Source: a virus. From it: a stretch of DNA of 64,000 nt. This document shows, in pieces, positions 48,001 through 56,400 of this stretch (position 1 is its first letter; each line of letters begins with the position of its first letter). The stretch spans positions 1-64,000 of IMG/VR virus record IMGVR_UViG_3300046318_000520; one strand, given 5' to 3'. Both the position numbers and the translations under genes were made by a program. The notes beneath the pieces were generated by a model. It was not told where the DNA came from. It saw only the letters and a list, made by a program, of their open reading frames with translations, and did not search any database.

Positions 48001-51000
48001 GTTCTGGTCAGTCTTTGGAGTCCTTGGTAACTAATGAAGAATTGGGTATTACAGAATCCTTCACTGAAAGTTATATATTAACTTTTACAGATCCTAAATA
48101 TAACGCCCGTTTTGCAGGTGGACTTAAAGATAAAGCAGATGCTCAGTCTTACCAGAGTGTGAAGTCAATGAGGTATACACTTCATGGACTTGGAAAACTT
48201 ACTCCGTATGCTGCCAAGATCCTTGATAAACTTGAGCGTGGTGACAAGCTTACCAAAGAAGAGGTATTTGGTCCTAGTGGTCTCAAAGCCATGGAAGCTA
48301 TGTTTAACTCTGAAAAGCTTGTTTACTTTGATGGTCCTCAGTATATCAAGACTTCTACAGTAATGCTTACAAAGGAATTGACTTCTGTATTGGTGAATGG
48401 TAAATGGCTTGCACGTCCTGGATATGAAGATCTGCACGACTTACGTGAGCGTCTTGAAAAGTTTGAAAAAGACAATAACACAGTAACTTTTGCTGCTCCT
48501 AAAAGTGCCAGCAAGGGACTTAAGAGAAATGTTTTTGATCATAATGAAGGGTTTCGTAATGCAAAAGATGATAACTTTTCCCGCCAAGAAACCAAATACT
48601 GGAGACTACAGTTGGTAAATCCTTCTAATAAAGTTATGATAACAGATCCTACGCAGGCAAAACAAATCATTATTGCAGAACAGAATGATGATACCTCTGT
48701 AGAATTTATGGGTGTTAACACCACTATTGGTGAACTTAAAAAAGCTTATTTAAACGATACAGCTCAGCGTGTCAACAATAACTATACAAGAACCAGAGAT
48801 GAAATATTTGACATAGAAGAAGGTTTCTCTGAACTTGGTAAAGCTATTCAGCAAGATAAAATATCTTCAAAGCTTGAAAAATTCCAGGCCAGGGCTATAG
48901 AAAATCTTAGGTCTACTGGGGCTGACAGCCAGCTTATTGAATTTTTCTCATTGGATCCGGAAACAGGAAAACCTAATTACAACCTGAACAATCCTGTCAC
49001 TCTGGAAAAATACACACAGCTGTTTCTGGCTTATTTTTCAAAAGGAGTACTTAGTGAAAAAATTCCTGGTCACTCTGTTGCTTTGATGTCTAACTACGGT
49101 ATAAAAGTAGTTAAAGTATTTACAGGTAAGTTTGACGAAAGCGGAGCACCTATTGGTCAGATTGTATCCAGGGATGAGGTTGAAAGAAACTACAACAAGT
49201 ACAAGAGCGTTAAAAAGTGGAACAACGATGTTGATCGTCAGTTTACAGGTCTTGTTGCCGGTGACATATACCTTGATGATTTAAGGCATAATGTACCAGA
49301 GTTTGATAGCAAGGGTAAAATCATAGGACGGTATACAGAGTTTATGATGCCTCCTCACTTCATGGAAGATATGGGTCTGAAACCAGGGGATAAAATACCT
49401 GACCATATAGCCAAAGCATTTGGAGTGCGTATTCCTTCACAGGATAAACATAGCTTTATTTCTCTTAAACTGGTAGATTTTCTACCTGCTTATTACGGAT
49501 CTACAGGTGTGTTCCCACATGAGCTGATTGAAATATCCGGAGCTGACTTTGACATTGATAAACTCTATATGCACATTGCAGATACGTATTCCAAAAATGG
49601 TAAGCGTATAGCATATGGTACAGAGAAATCCAAGACAGGCCGGTTTGAAGAATATGTACGCTGGAATGATAAAAACAATAAAGCATTTAGAGATACTTTA
49701 GATAAACTTAAAAAAGAGAATGTAAGATACCAGGAGCTTTTACAAAAGCAGGCTGCTATGAAACGTCTTGAAAAAGATATTGACAAAGCGTTTGATAATG
49801 TCCAGCAGAGTGATGGGTCAATTAAAGAAGGTTTTAACACGGCTATTTTGAGTGCAAGACTTGTAGATCAGGTTATAATGGGGCTTCTTGGTCAGGACCA
49901 AAATCTTGATGTAAAACAATATGACACTGAGTATGGTCTTATTGAGAGTGTCTACTTTATGAAAGATCTCAATGAGATGTTGAACAAGTTGGAAGAAAAA
50001 GACAAACGTGATTACTTGTTAGCAATGGGTTCTGACTTCTTCAATCAATTTGAAGACATCACAGCAAAGCTTGCAGATGTAGAAACAAGGCTTATTTCTG
50101 AGACACTTGCTGAATTAAAACTCCCCAGTTCTATTACTAAATATGCTGAGTCAGCTGAAGAATTGAACAACGGCGTGCTAAACAACCGTATCCTGGATCA
50201 AAAGATTGCAATGCTTAACAATGAGCATATGGTTAGCGGTGGAGAAAAGGCCATTGCTTATCAGGTAGCTTCTGTGGATGCATTAAAAAATCTTCTTGAT
50301 GAAAGCAAAGAAGGTAATTTGTTAGAGCTGCTCTCTATAGGTGTGGATGAAAATGGTAAAAAAATATATCCGGAAGGGCTTGCTGAGATCTTGTTGGAGG
50401 GTGGGGTAGATACTGACTCTATGCTTGGTAAGTATAAGGCATTTAAAAACAATAAGGAGGGTAGTCGTCTTATCGGTCCTGCTGTAAATTCAATGCTTAC
50501 ATATGCAGTGTTTAATAACTTTGGTATTTCATTACGTGATACAGCTATTGATCCAATAACCGGTGAGACTATTCAAATGTTCAAGTTTAAACTGAATGGA
50601 CATGTGTTCACAGGGTATAATGAAACCCGTAGTGCAAGGTTTGATGCTGAAGGCAAGTTCCAGGGCTATGATGGAGAGCGTGTATTTAATACTATTTCCA
50701 CTATTGTATCAGCTATGACCGATAACGCCAAAGAACGTTTGGCTGCTCGTCTTGGTTTGAATATAGAAGCTATAGGATATGTATCCAACATGGTTGCACA
50801 GGGTGTACCTATACAGTCTGCTATTATGTTTATGCTTCAGCCTGTAGTGCGTGAGTACTTTGAGCTTACAAAGATTGCATCTAATAATATTAAGACTGGT
50901 GCAGAAAGTGAAATTTACAAATCACAAGTTGCTAAAGAACTCAGGAATAAATATCTTGAACTGGCAGGTGAGGACTTTGTAAAAGAAGATATCACTGATG

Positions 51001-53414
51001 AAATATTAGTTGAAAATATAAAAAACAAAGGTGCCAGTGCTAACTATCAAGCTTCTGTTCTGTTAGACTTTATAGGTATTATAGATCAAAGTAAATATTA
51101 TGCAGCTGTAGCTCAGGTGTTAAAACTTACTAAGGGTCTTGGTACAAGTTTTGAAGACTATGATGCTATCAATGACAAAATTGAGATGCTGGGTCTAAGA
51201 GTTAGTGACGATAAACAATTTGAAAAGTTTATTCCGCAAGGACAGACAACACCTCCGCCTTTTGATCTCAGACAGATTCTCATGGGCTATGATAATGATA
51301 AACCTTATCATACAATTATTCAGCGTTATATCAAAATTGCTGATCAGATCAGTGAGATCAGTAAAGGTATGTTCCTTGAAAGAACTGCTGTGTTTAAAAG
51401 GATTGAAAATATCATTAAAGATAACTTGACAGTAAGATCCAGCTTGAAACAAAAGTTTAATTCAGATCTGAAAAAAGATCTGCTGTCATATCTTTCTATT
51501 AAAGCATATCGTAAATACCTTGCTGAAAATGGAAGATCAGGAACTCTTTCCACTATGACCAATGCTTTGATTTATGATGAAGCAGCTGTAGCAAAGGGTG
51601 ACAAGTTTAGTGATATAGTAGACGTTTTACGTGTAATCAGGGAGAAAATGCCAAATAACTATTTGGCCTCTAACTTTTTAAACATGATAAAGACCACTGT
51701 GGTGGACGCATCAGGTAATGCATCTCTTAATCCTAAAAACCGTGATGGTATTAATAAGATTGAGTCTAATACCTGGGCAAAACTTAGTGAGTATCAGGTA
51801 GAAAAGCTCCGTGATTCCTTTATAGAGATTTACCAGTCTGACATGGACTTTGATGGACAGGGTGCTAATGGACGTGACATGGCTAATGCTTTGTTTAACT
51901 ACCTGCTTGTAAAAGATGGTGGTCAGTTTAGAAGTGGTTCATTTATCAGGTATGTTCCCAATTTTATGTTCAATGATCTGTTGATGTCCACTGGTTTGGC
52001 TAATGATGTTATGAAGCTTTCTGTAAAGGCTGATAACGTAGATCAGATGGACGAGGCGTATAAAAAAGTGTTTGGTATTACTGCTGTAGAACTGTTCAAC
52101 GAGTTTATGGAAAACTATACCACACATGTAGGAAACTCTTACTATGTTAAAAAGCTTAGCTTAAATAATGAAACTAAGTTTGATCCTACAGGAAACTCTG
52201 AAATAGATGGTTTTGAACCTCAGTCTGTGGTTCCCAGCAAGAAAGAAGGATTTATTATTAACATATTTAAAGGTGTAAGAAAAAAGGAGCAGGCTGTATC
52301 TGAAATTACCCTTGAGGAACAAGCAGGTATTACATGGATGAGTGATGAAGATTATTTAGAGTATGTGGATAGCTTGACTGATGAACAAAAAGAGTTAGTT
52401 AAAGAACAACAGGCTAAATCCAAAAAGTATAATGATGTAGAGAAAGGTAAGTTTGCTAAGAACATGCAGTCTCTCAGGGATAAAGGGTTTAGAACAAACA
52501 CCAAGAACGAGGTAGAGTTTCCTTACATTATCAGGGTACCCGCCGGTGAAATGTTTACTGCAGATAGTTATTACATTCTTAAGTCTGTAAGAAAAGCTGG
52601 TCAGAACAAGGATAAAAAAATAGATTCTAAAAAGCTGATTCAGAAAAATGAAACTATTGCAGCAGGTGTTTCTGCAGTGTATGAGCCAGTTGAAAGAAAA
52701 GGATCCAGAAAAACCTTTAAAGGAGCTGCTATGTTTGATGCAATTCCTGAAACAGCTAAGCTTCCACGTTACCGTAAAGCGGTTGATAACAATTCAAGTT
52801 ATTCTCCTTTTTACCAGACAATGAATGCAGATGCTGAAAAAGAAGAGCTCTGGATGCAGAATCATGGTTTTGCACCAAAAGATTCTACTAAGGCGGCACC
52901 TGTTTCTGCACCTGTAGATACAGGCTCAAGGTCTCCAAAGGATGTACTTTTACAAGACTATGGTATCCAAATGAAGTATGACAGTGTTTTAAAAATGTTT
53001 ACCTTTGTTGGAGATATTTTGAATGATATTCCAGATGATATAAAATCCTCAGTAGGAGGTAATCCAAAAACACTTCTTTCTATGCTTGGATACAAACCTA
53101 CAGCTCCTGCTCCTCAGGTTCAGCAAGCTTCTCCACTACCTGCAGGCGTTCCAAAAATCAGCAAAGAAGCTGGAAAAGGAATATCAGATATGAACATGCG
53201 TAATAGCTTAATGGCCGCCATGTTTGGTCAACCTGCAACGTCTACTCCGGAGTCTACTCCTGGTGCAGGATCTCCTTCTGCAGGAACTAAAGTTGATGAT
53301 GTTACATTGAGTGAAACAGCGGCTAAAGGTATCTCTGATATGGAGAAGTATAAACAGCTTATGAGAGCAATGAATGGTGAAAATCCACTCAATGATGAGT
53401 GTGCCCAGCCATAA
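39039..53414 (+). CDS. Giant virion-associated RNA polymerase polypeptide (crAss-like type) with metallopeptidase motif
   Basis: 4,791 residues in one frame. The N-terminal part (1-~910) is helical and contains a hydrophobic stretch AVGAIGQFLTEELITMG (~210), as in internal ejection proteins. Pro/Gly linkers near 920 and 1765-1820 mark domain borders. HEAFH at 1971-1975, with EEYMADQF (Glu2036/2037) as likely third ligand, is a gluzincin signature. The polymerase signature is GADFDIDKLYMHI: Asp3503, Asp3505 and Asp3507 form the metal-binding DxDxD triad, and the context FPHELIEIS...ADFDID aligns with beta-prime HPLVCKAFN...ADFDGD. Crass-like phages package such a polymerase (phi14:2 gp66) to transcribe early genes. 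The normal DFDGD has Ile for Gly here. The C-terminus carries two copies of a KGISDM motif. Which part is cleaved or injected is inferred. Confidence 0.8.
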   Translation: MAVPTGVIPEELMGAYSEDPFLSLPAQSELGMLDLIGNTGMSQGPAVQDAVQNGLDAFAKQPTSMETLSAPRFFDYEGAQTDRYKQSDNFRELGFDPFGGTENEYKYGARQTWGDVWSNGLSGMFKLAGNTYLEGWKGWGNLADAVYSDGNWFNADKLMGSSEELLAQDKATKDIMNKYAIFSTPESEEGLFNRKFFGDMLQQSGFAVGAIGQFLTEELITMGLSTEFSLAKLGIKAPAWAGKVVTKADIAADIVKLGNPVVQSTRLSEALVQGARSIVPFADMAYDINRYKKAGAGALQIASIGAGGVRRFLSEANMAMTEARMEAAGTYGELYNKLYDESLNATGQAPSGLELNNMEKTAKDAAFDNFMVNTGILMLSNRLQFDNLFSKFGVGRNVLGAAGEYADDVLKVTGKRAGQEAVENFTKTYAKGRFGTLGVLGGIAADFGKKRAAWEATKSFGKNLFKWEASEGIQELLQEGSNKGLQDYYYDLYHGNKGYDSKTDAMLSSIQNPLTDLEGAKTFLMGALTGRLLSPINFAMGSAKKYASTTAEQRAERTADLEKTVFTINAFYENPQLFLNEHIANVKVQDRAAKNMEEAVVNRDKYQFVNNKDGAFAKLMSAAMKTDMYKAVTDTIRGYGENFNDEDFKKAFGIDKTEENMSSVKDYFNKIADETDSFQKNWKALKEKYGDRVLLDLYKEGTPERKTALMAKRALDDALEILATNNYKATRSAERAVKLQTDMAAIPVLGSSAAAAFRNLAVVQNTAKETELIEQELKSLELVEKKDRATKELIKTKKEQLKSLKDWSENYEVLKGQGVKQKRKFKKAVKAFENYFRSKNMESGITQEVKLDQIDEIYTNLIDYIELNNDSKDYIDAYNIIANPIKFAQVHARLLDAMEVTGNKLNAEHLQEAANALNPQAPPAGNPQQPGGSPSTEAPDFMQYLKDAWDSQTVTGSTTLPFDEWLKSPVAKTFTELYNKKYNKTEKLGSTSNELAVLKNDLLNNTLTKEYLESFNERLSKILNLPIIKVQELYDQFQKALDPKQVEKDIAEMGFPENPTAEQVFQTVSKYLLPKFIDSLINAGSTEGGNIVGSDKANMEVIELPAMKIKLTKPALFEGEKLVDDGKNGVFIIETGLVADQAKRDELMKLMGAGSTAGAPVTAFIVVNSDRVDPVTLSSDLVRYQKKSEAYTVRDEAIKNRELQDKKSRSWYQFDGKEVRAGLVLTNKDGKSFVVATTGQPYFAKDDVDKKVPLIKITMLRNNSRTNTHSFISSLEGYNIKQKVEKLSTGEPVDTNTFRLFRTEELSRIFPNKAANESKEDAQKRLDTLLKNTDPKELLAGLSITVSENPGTRSSKNAGADSDKTPNSNLIQYGDKYQIQISYKGQTIGFLTNYDHLRFVTANGTPVPMSNLTLDQFRSIFDSQGKDPKEQMELFKRAYENSRKVYIALTKNIKPGQPVSFTPEQVAKILTVNIGAGEFDFVPKTEKGVTYDELPFKTINGYYYILDRSKRYGKGYTFSVTENAITNAKGDDRKQIEKEIKLIRQQRDATEQLGRYVAVIKLPNGKIRFVELNTEAMADTQLNDIITKLNERSEITKRDNLQEGLNEKKEVIQNRKKIDFNEELNSELAQQLFLSVPQANKGTYINFSITDTGNLELAFHKKVDNKDIRRSVVVMGKSGKDPINIKNIDDLISRINAAIERHDKSFAKREVDQIGITLKKENFKQSTPDTSYIDDVKGLRSNVSADISKNIPLTIKASSDLNIPEITPAPAGNAANKGQADSSGIDPAMRAAFFKEMGVEDTTKGQSPAPGQQPTETPLQALYAQLNSLKSEKELETIKRRDEKIAAGQRPSLAMLEANDESSAIYDKKIKEAQAKVNAEKNSNKGSALKVLDKPFFDQNSIVSIDRFRKYISRVLGDKVSVQEMDMIADNLKNNNITVGKFIAYMESVRKGSPVVKGRIEVGENTPFKYHEAFHAVFRLMLTDAQVDKLLAYAKMEFKKSLLPGQTVVSKMAEMRQLHKVYAEMTDVELEERMYEEYMADQFDTWKINQDSKKVIPGIRGFFMKLWDMITSLFKGGKNQLESLFKEIERGKYRNAKIADNRFTKADALSVSEPVLKAIQVGTIDVQDENGQFITIPKYLSQQDGDQMASTVASLYHSRVLNNTNSGYNKKEVLNNIYADFQELYDINGANREFYLNEADALFETDPNLAKEYLNRLEQRHTIFLEKDNRQTLSESVDIHLRVMGYQQELEDDEYISMEDEFGSRVTTENWKEAHSIGGFGSLSKFLRQYIASTTFILDRDEFGNTQMVNGEPLIQAVNANLVYSGILKAVANITDQKKFVNRLLELKSADTETSKFLNKFFDEVGLEIDPDTGEFAVTNSKQATLFQMVLKGFQQYTVDYIFINKDVRKSKKVSRLMIANRMGAVKAQFTQWQNAYVHVFEEPVLRLRSIEERKEFAKEKTGALQDLLTNLNPTGYISDEELALDSEMLSNQLKTDLGISLSPLYIKYAIAASKNADIKTEAQRKLSESYSDVVGIDPDAIKQLIKSVQALENPFAKNIEPSNQDLDVPGQDDDQQEKEAIDSLGEGGAIKRVSELAAGNAVFDETVSTTSYKNAEGELVYAHQLPTYHLVKVNEFNNDTELTNMQVSDEFMQGNMLLDSAKFRSMSGDFVVERIEGMKSSILSEDEDGNLREDKTIQSNQNEGITYGSFSDREFIVSLLDLYAYNKTYKNTAGTFRTTQHLIRVIEASNTGDTISLPAISAVTSDQNGKVTLSQEALTILMQEVAREFERIKRVRRELATGVYENGEIEGYHYAVDGDGRRTNKKVPRGLKFYKTANMLGSLALELEESSRSGSFDLSSRAAEINAQFKRYWEARMEEFVDKLDNIGVVSTVKSEDPEENGRLINNLVDDFIEIGFTVKDDGKEILDEKRNQDLNIIPGNMKHNLGQIMMNDYLNTMAVNQLLYGDEARAFKDEIDQVKRAKGANGSGQSLESLVTNEELGITESFTESYILTFTDPKYNARFAGGLKDKADAQSYQSVKSMRYTLHGLGKLTPYAAKILDKLERGDKLTKEEVFGPSGLKAMEAMFNSEKLVYFDGPQYIKTSTVMLTKELTSVLVNGKWLARPGYEDLHDLRERLEKFEKDNNTVTFAAPKSASKGLKRNVFDHNEGFRNAKDDNFSRQETKYWRLQLVNPSNKVMITDPTQAKQIIIAEQNDDTSVEFMGVNTTIGELKKAYLNDTAQRVNNNYTRTRDEIFDIEEGFSELGKAIQQDKISSKLEKFQARAIENLRSTGADSQLIEFFSLDPETGKPNYNLNNPVTLEKYTQLFLAYFSKGVLSEKIPGHSVALMSNYGIKVVKVFTGKFDESGAPIGQIVSRDEVERNYNKYKSVKKWNNDVDRQFTGLVAGDIYLDDLRHNVPEFDSKGKIIGRYTEFMMPPHFMEDMGLKPGDKIPDHIAKAFGVRIPSQDKHSFISLKLVDFLPAYYGSTGVFPHELIEISGADFDIDKLYMHIADTYSKNGKRIAYGTEKSKTGRFEEYVRWNDKNNKAFRDTLDKLKKENVRYQELLQKQAAMKRLEKDIDKAFDNVQQSDGSIKEGFNTAILSARLVDQVIMGLLGQDQNLDVKQYDTEYGLIESVYFMKDLNEMLNKLEEKDKRDYLLAMGSDFFNQFEDITAKLADVETRLISETLAELKLPSSITKYAESAEELNNGVLNNRILDQKIAMLNNEHMVSGGEKAIAYQVASVDALKNLLDESKEGNLLELLSIGVDENGKKIYPEGLAEILLEGGVDTDSMLGKYKAFKNNKEGSRLIGPAVNSMLTYAVFNNFGISLRDTAIDPITGETIQMFKFKLNGHVFTGYNETRSARFDAEGKFQGYDGERVFNTISTIVSAMTDNAKERLAARLGLNIEAIGYVSNMVAQGVPIQSAIMFMLQPVVREYFELTKIASNNIKTGAESEIYKSQVAKELRNKYLELAGEDFVKEDITDEILVENIKNKGASANYQASVLLDFIGIIDQSKYYAAVAQVLKLTKGLGTSFEDYDAINDKIEMLGLRVSDDKQFEKFIPQGQTTPPPFDLRQILMGYDNDKPYHTIIQRYIKIADQISEISKGMFLERTAVFKRIENIIKDNLTVRSSLKQKFNSDLKKDLLSYLSIKAYRKYLAENGRSGTLSTMTNALIYDEAAVAKGDKFSDIVDVLRVIREKMPNNYLASNFLNMIKTTVVDASGNASLNPKNRDGINKIESNTWAKLSEYQVEKLRDSFIEIYQSDMDFDGQGANGRDMANALFNYLLVKDGGQFRSGSFIRYVPNFMFNDLLMSTGLANDVMKLSVKADNVDQMDEAYKKVFGITAVELFNEFMENYTTHVGNSYYVKKLSLNNETKFDPTGNSEIDGFEPQSVVPSKKEGFIINIFKGVRKKEQAVSEITLEEQAGITWMSDEDYLEYVDSLTDEQKELVKEQQAKSKKYNDVEKGKFAKNMQSLRDKGFRTNTKNEVEFPYIIRVPAGEMFTADSYYILKSVRKAGQNKDKKIDSKKLIQKNETIAAGVSAVYEPVERKGSRKTFKGAAMFDAIPETAKLPRYRKAVDNNSSYSPFYQTMNADAEKEELWMQNHGFAPKDSTKAAPVSAPVDTGSRSPKDVLLQDYGIQMKYDSVLKMFTFVGDILNDIPDDIKSSVGGNPKTLLSMLGYKPTAPAPQVQQASPLPAGVPKISKEAGKGISDMNMRNSLMAAMFGQPATSTPESTPGAGSPSAGTKVDDVTLSETAAKGISDMEKYKQLMRAMNGENPLNDECAQP

Positions 53415-53442
53415 GATTTATTAATAACAAAACGTACCCTAT

Positions 53443-56400
53443 ATGCCCTGCCAGCTATTTAGAACAGATGGTAAAGTTGACCGTGTGCTTGCTCCTAATG
53501 AGCAGCCTTCCAACTTGTACAAGGAAATTTTAACTACTGTAGAAAAAGAAGGACCTAAAAAATTTATTGATCAGATGCCGTACCTGCGTGATCGTTTGGA
53601 TGACGGCACTCTTTTAAATGAATCTGCAGAAGAAATAGCTGTTGGTATATGGAGCATTGCGTATAGTCCGGAGTATCAGACTTTTTTTACAAACATGAAC
53701 AAGGCTCTTGGCATCTTTGCAGATGAGAACGGGGAACCTAAGTATAATGTTTTTCAGGCTAATGTTTTAAATCAGGGATCTAATTTTAACAGGGTTAGTC
53801 CAGGATACGTTTTGGATCCGGAAAGAGCAGCTTTTGTAAAAGGTGCCACTAAGAGAGGTAATGCTTTACAGCAGAAGATTGTTGAAGAATTAATTGAAAA
53901 ACCAGCTAATCCTGTAGTGCTTGAACCCAATGAGCATGTTTATATTGATCAGGACGGAGAAGTATATACATCTGTAACAACTGCCATTAAAGGTAAACTT
54001 GAGAACGATGCCTATGCTGTAAACAGGGATTATGGTACTTCTATTGATAAGCTGCTGCAAGGTGTTATCCTGGGTCAGTCTTTTGATGTGGCTACTAAAG
54101 ATATAACTAATATTGATAAGCAGAAGCTAAGCACATTATTTACTCTGTTACAAGTTTATGTGGAAGGTCTTACCAGAGACGGATCAATTATTATGACGCA
54201 GGTTGCTTTAGGTGATAAAACATCCAGGATTGCCGGTTCTTTAGATATGCTGGTAATATCACCATCAGGTAAAATGAAAGTGGTAGATTTAAAAGTATCA
54301 AAAAATAGTGTAAAAAACGAAGGATACAACAGACCCTATGATGTAAAAGCAGGATCTGTATTTCCTGGTCAGAAACTTTCAACAAGGCAACAGCACGGTA
54401 TACAGGTAGGTACTTATAAAAAACTCATTGAGCTTGCAGGTTTTGAAGTAGAACAGGTTCAAACACTTCATATCAAGCTTGATCTGAATTCTGATAAAAG
54501 TATAAATGATATCAAGTGGGAAGGTGAACTAACACATCCCTTGTCTCTTAATAAAAACTTTGTAGATGCTGTTATTCCTACTGAAATAGAACCAAGGAAC
54601 AGAACAAATGAACTCAAAAAAGAACTGGGTGTAGATAATCCTGCAGAAGATGAGGATTTTTTGAATGACGATGAAAGTAAACCTGAAAGAGAAGTTTTTG
54701 GTGATATGTATGAACGCATGTACCAGGAAGCTAAAAGTGTTGTAAACCTTCTTGATTCCCGTAAAAAGTATTTGGAAAAAATCCGTAAGGGCAAGACTCA
54801 TCTTGATAAGGAAGTAATGATTGATAAAATCAATGAGATCATTGTCATGATGGGGTCTGAGCTAAAAATTGAAAGACCTTCCGTAGCCTATGGTGCCTTT
54901 TTAAGATTTGCCATATCAGAGGTTAAAGATTATCTCAAAGAGATTACAGATCCTAAAAATGCAACTAATTCTGATTATGTGGCAATGCTTCTAGAAGTAG
55001 ATAAGTACATAGAGTCTTACAGAGGTATTGTAAACGTAAAAGGAGTTGGTAGTAAAGAACAGCAGCTTATGCTGTTGGAACTGATGGATTTGCTGGACGA
55101 TACCAAAGAGGCTATAGATGACAATCTGGAAACTTATGTAAAAAATGTTATAAGCAAAAATACATCCAGGGATCTTACCAAAGAAGAGTTAGACAGTATT
55201 GTAAAAGAAGTCTATGATATCAAAACTGAGGATTATTATCTTGGTGACATGGCTACCAGTACCGATACATTATTAGCTATTGCTGACAAAATATTTAAGG
55301 CAGCTTCAAACAGAGCTAAAGATACTTCTGAAGCTACCACATCCAGAATTCTTAAGCTTGGTGCTTCTTTATTAAAGATATCAGGATTTTCCAAACCTCC
55401 AGCCAACTTTTATGACTTCATGAAAGTCTTTGATAAAGCTGGTAAGTTTACAGGGCGTTTTGTTTCAAGAGTAGGGTCTGCATACTGGGAGAAATACTAT
55501 GAATTAAAAAATAAAACCAAGGAAAAAAACGGTGAAACTAAGCAGTACATACCTATTCTTGATCCTGCTAATGCCAGCCAGGATGATATTAACTACAACA
55601 TAACCCTGTTTTACGATAAGAGTAACTATCGTGATTTTATGAATGCTGAAATACTTGGTCCCAATGGAGCAGAAGACGGCAAGTTTCATAAATATTCTGA
55701 TTCTTTTAAAACTATACGGGCCCGTTACCAGGAACTGGTACAATATGATAAGCCTGATGGTACTGTATTTTACAAGTGGGAAAAGAAAACAGGTGTAACT
55801 GATGATCAGTATGAGCAGTTTCGTTTAAAATACTTTAATGAAGTAGATTATTGGGGTGCCCAGATGGAAACAGACGGTACATTTAAAGGTAGAGTAACTT
55901 TAAAGACCGGCTATTTTGCAAAGTATGAGTTTATAGAAGTGCGGGATATTGCAGAAGATGGTACTGATCTAAGAGATTCAAAGTATACAAAACTGATGGA
56001 TCCAAAAACTGAACTGGAAAAAGCCCAGTCTGACTTTTATAAGGCATGGGTTGAAGAATATAGCAACGCCCTGGAAAAACTTCCTCCTGATGTAGCAGCA
56101 CAAATGAGGGGAAAGGTAAGCCGGGTCAGGGGATCTTTTATGGATACCCTTAAAAGCAAAGGTCCTGGTTTTACCAAAGCTGTTTCAAAAAGCTTAAAGC
56201 AATTTTTTTCTTCAGAGGTGTATACTAATCAACGATTGGTAGATGAGCTTGGACAAATAGACCGTGGTTTACCTATTCTATATGTGGGAAAGCTTCAGAA
56301 TGAGGGCCGTGTAGAGTATCTAAAAAATGAAATAAACAAGCTTAAAGAAAAAAGAGCTACAGGAAAGATTGGTTTAAAACCATATCAGGAAGAAAAAAAG

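Noticed and set aside
39039-53414. A frameshift or assembly error making the 4,791-codon gene too long
   Set aside because: The composition and frame are continuous and the domain order agrees with crAss-like internal proteins; no sign of a shift was seen, though reads could not be checked.
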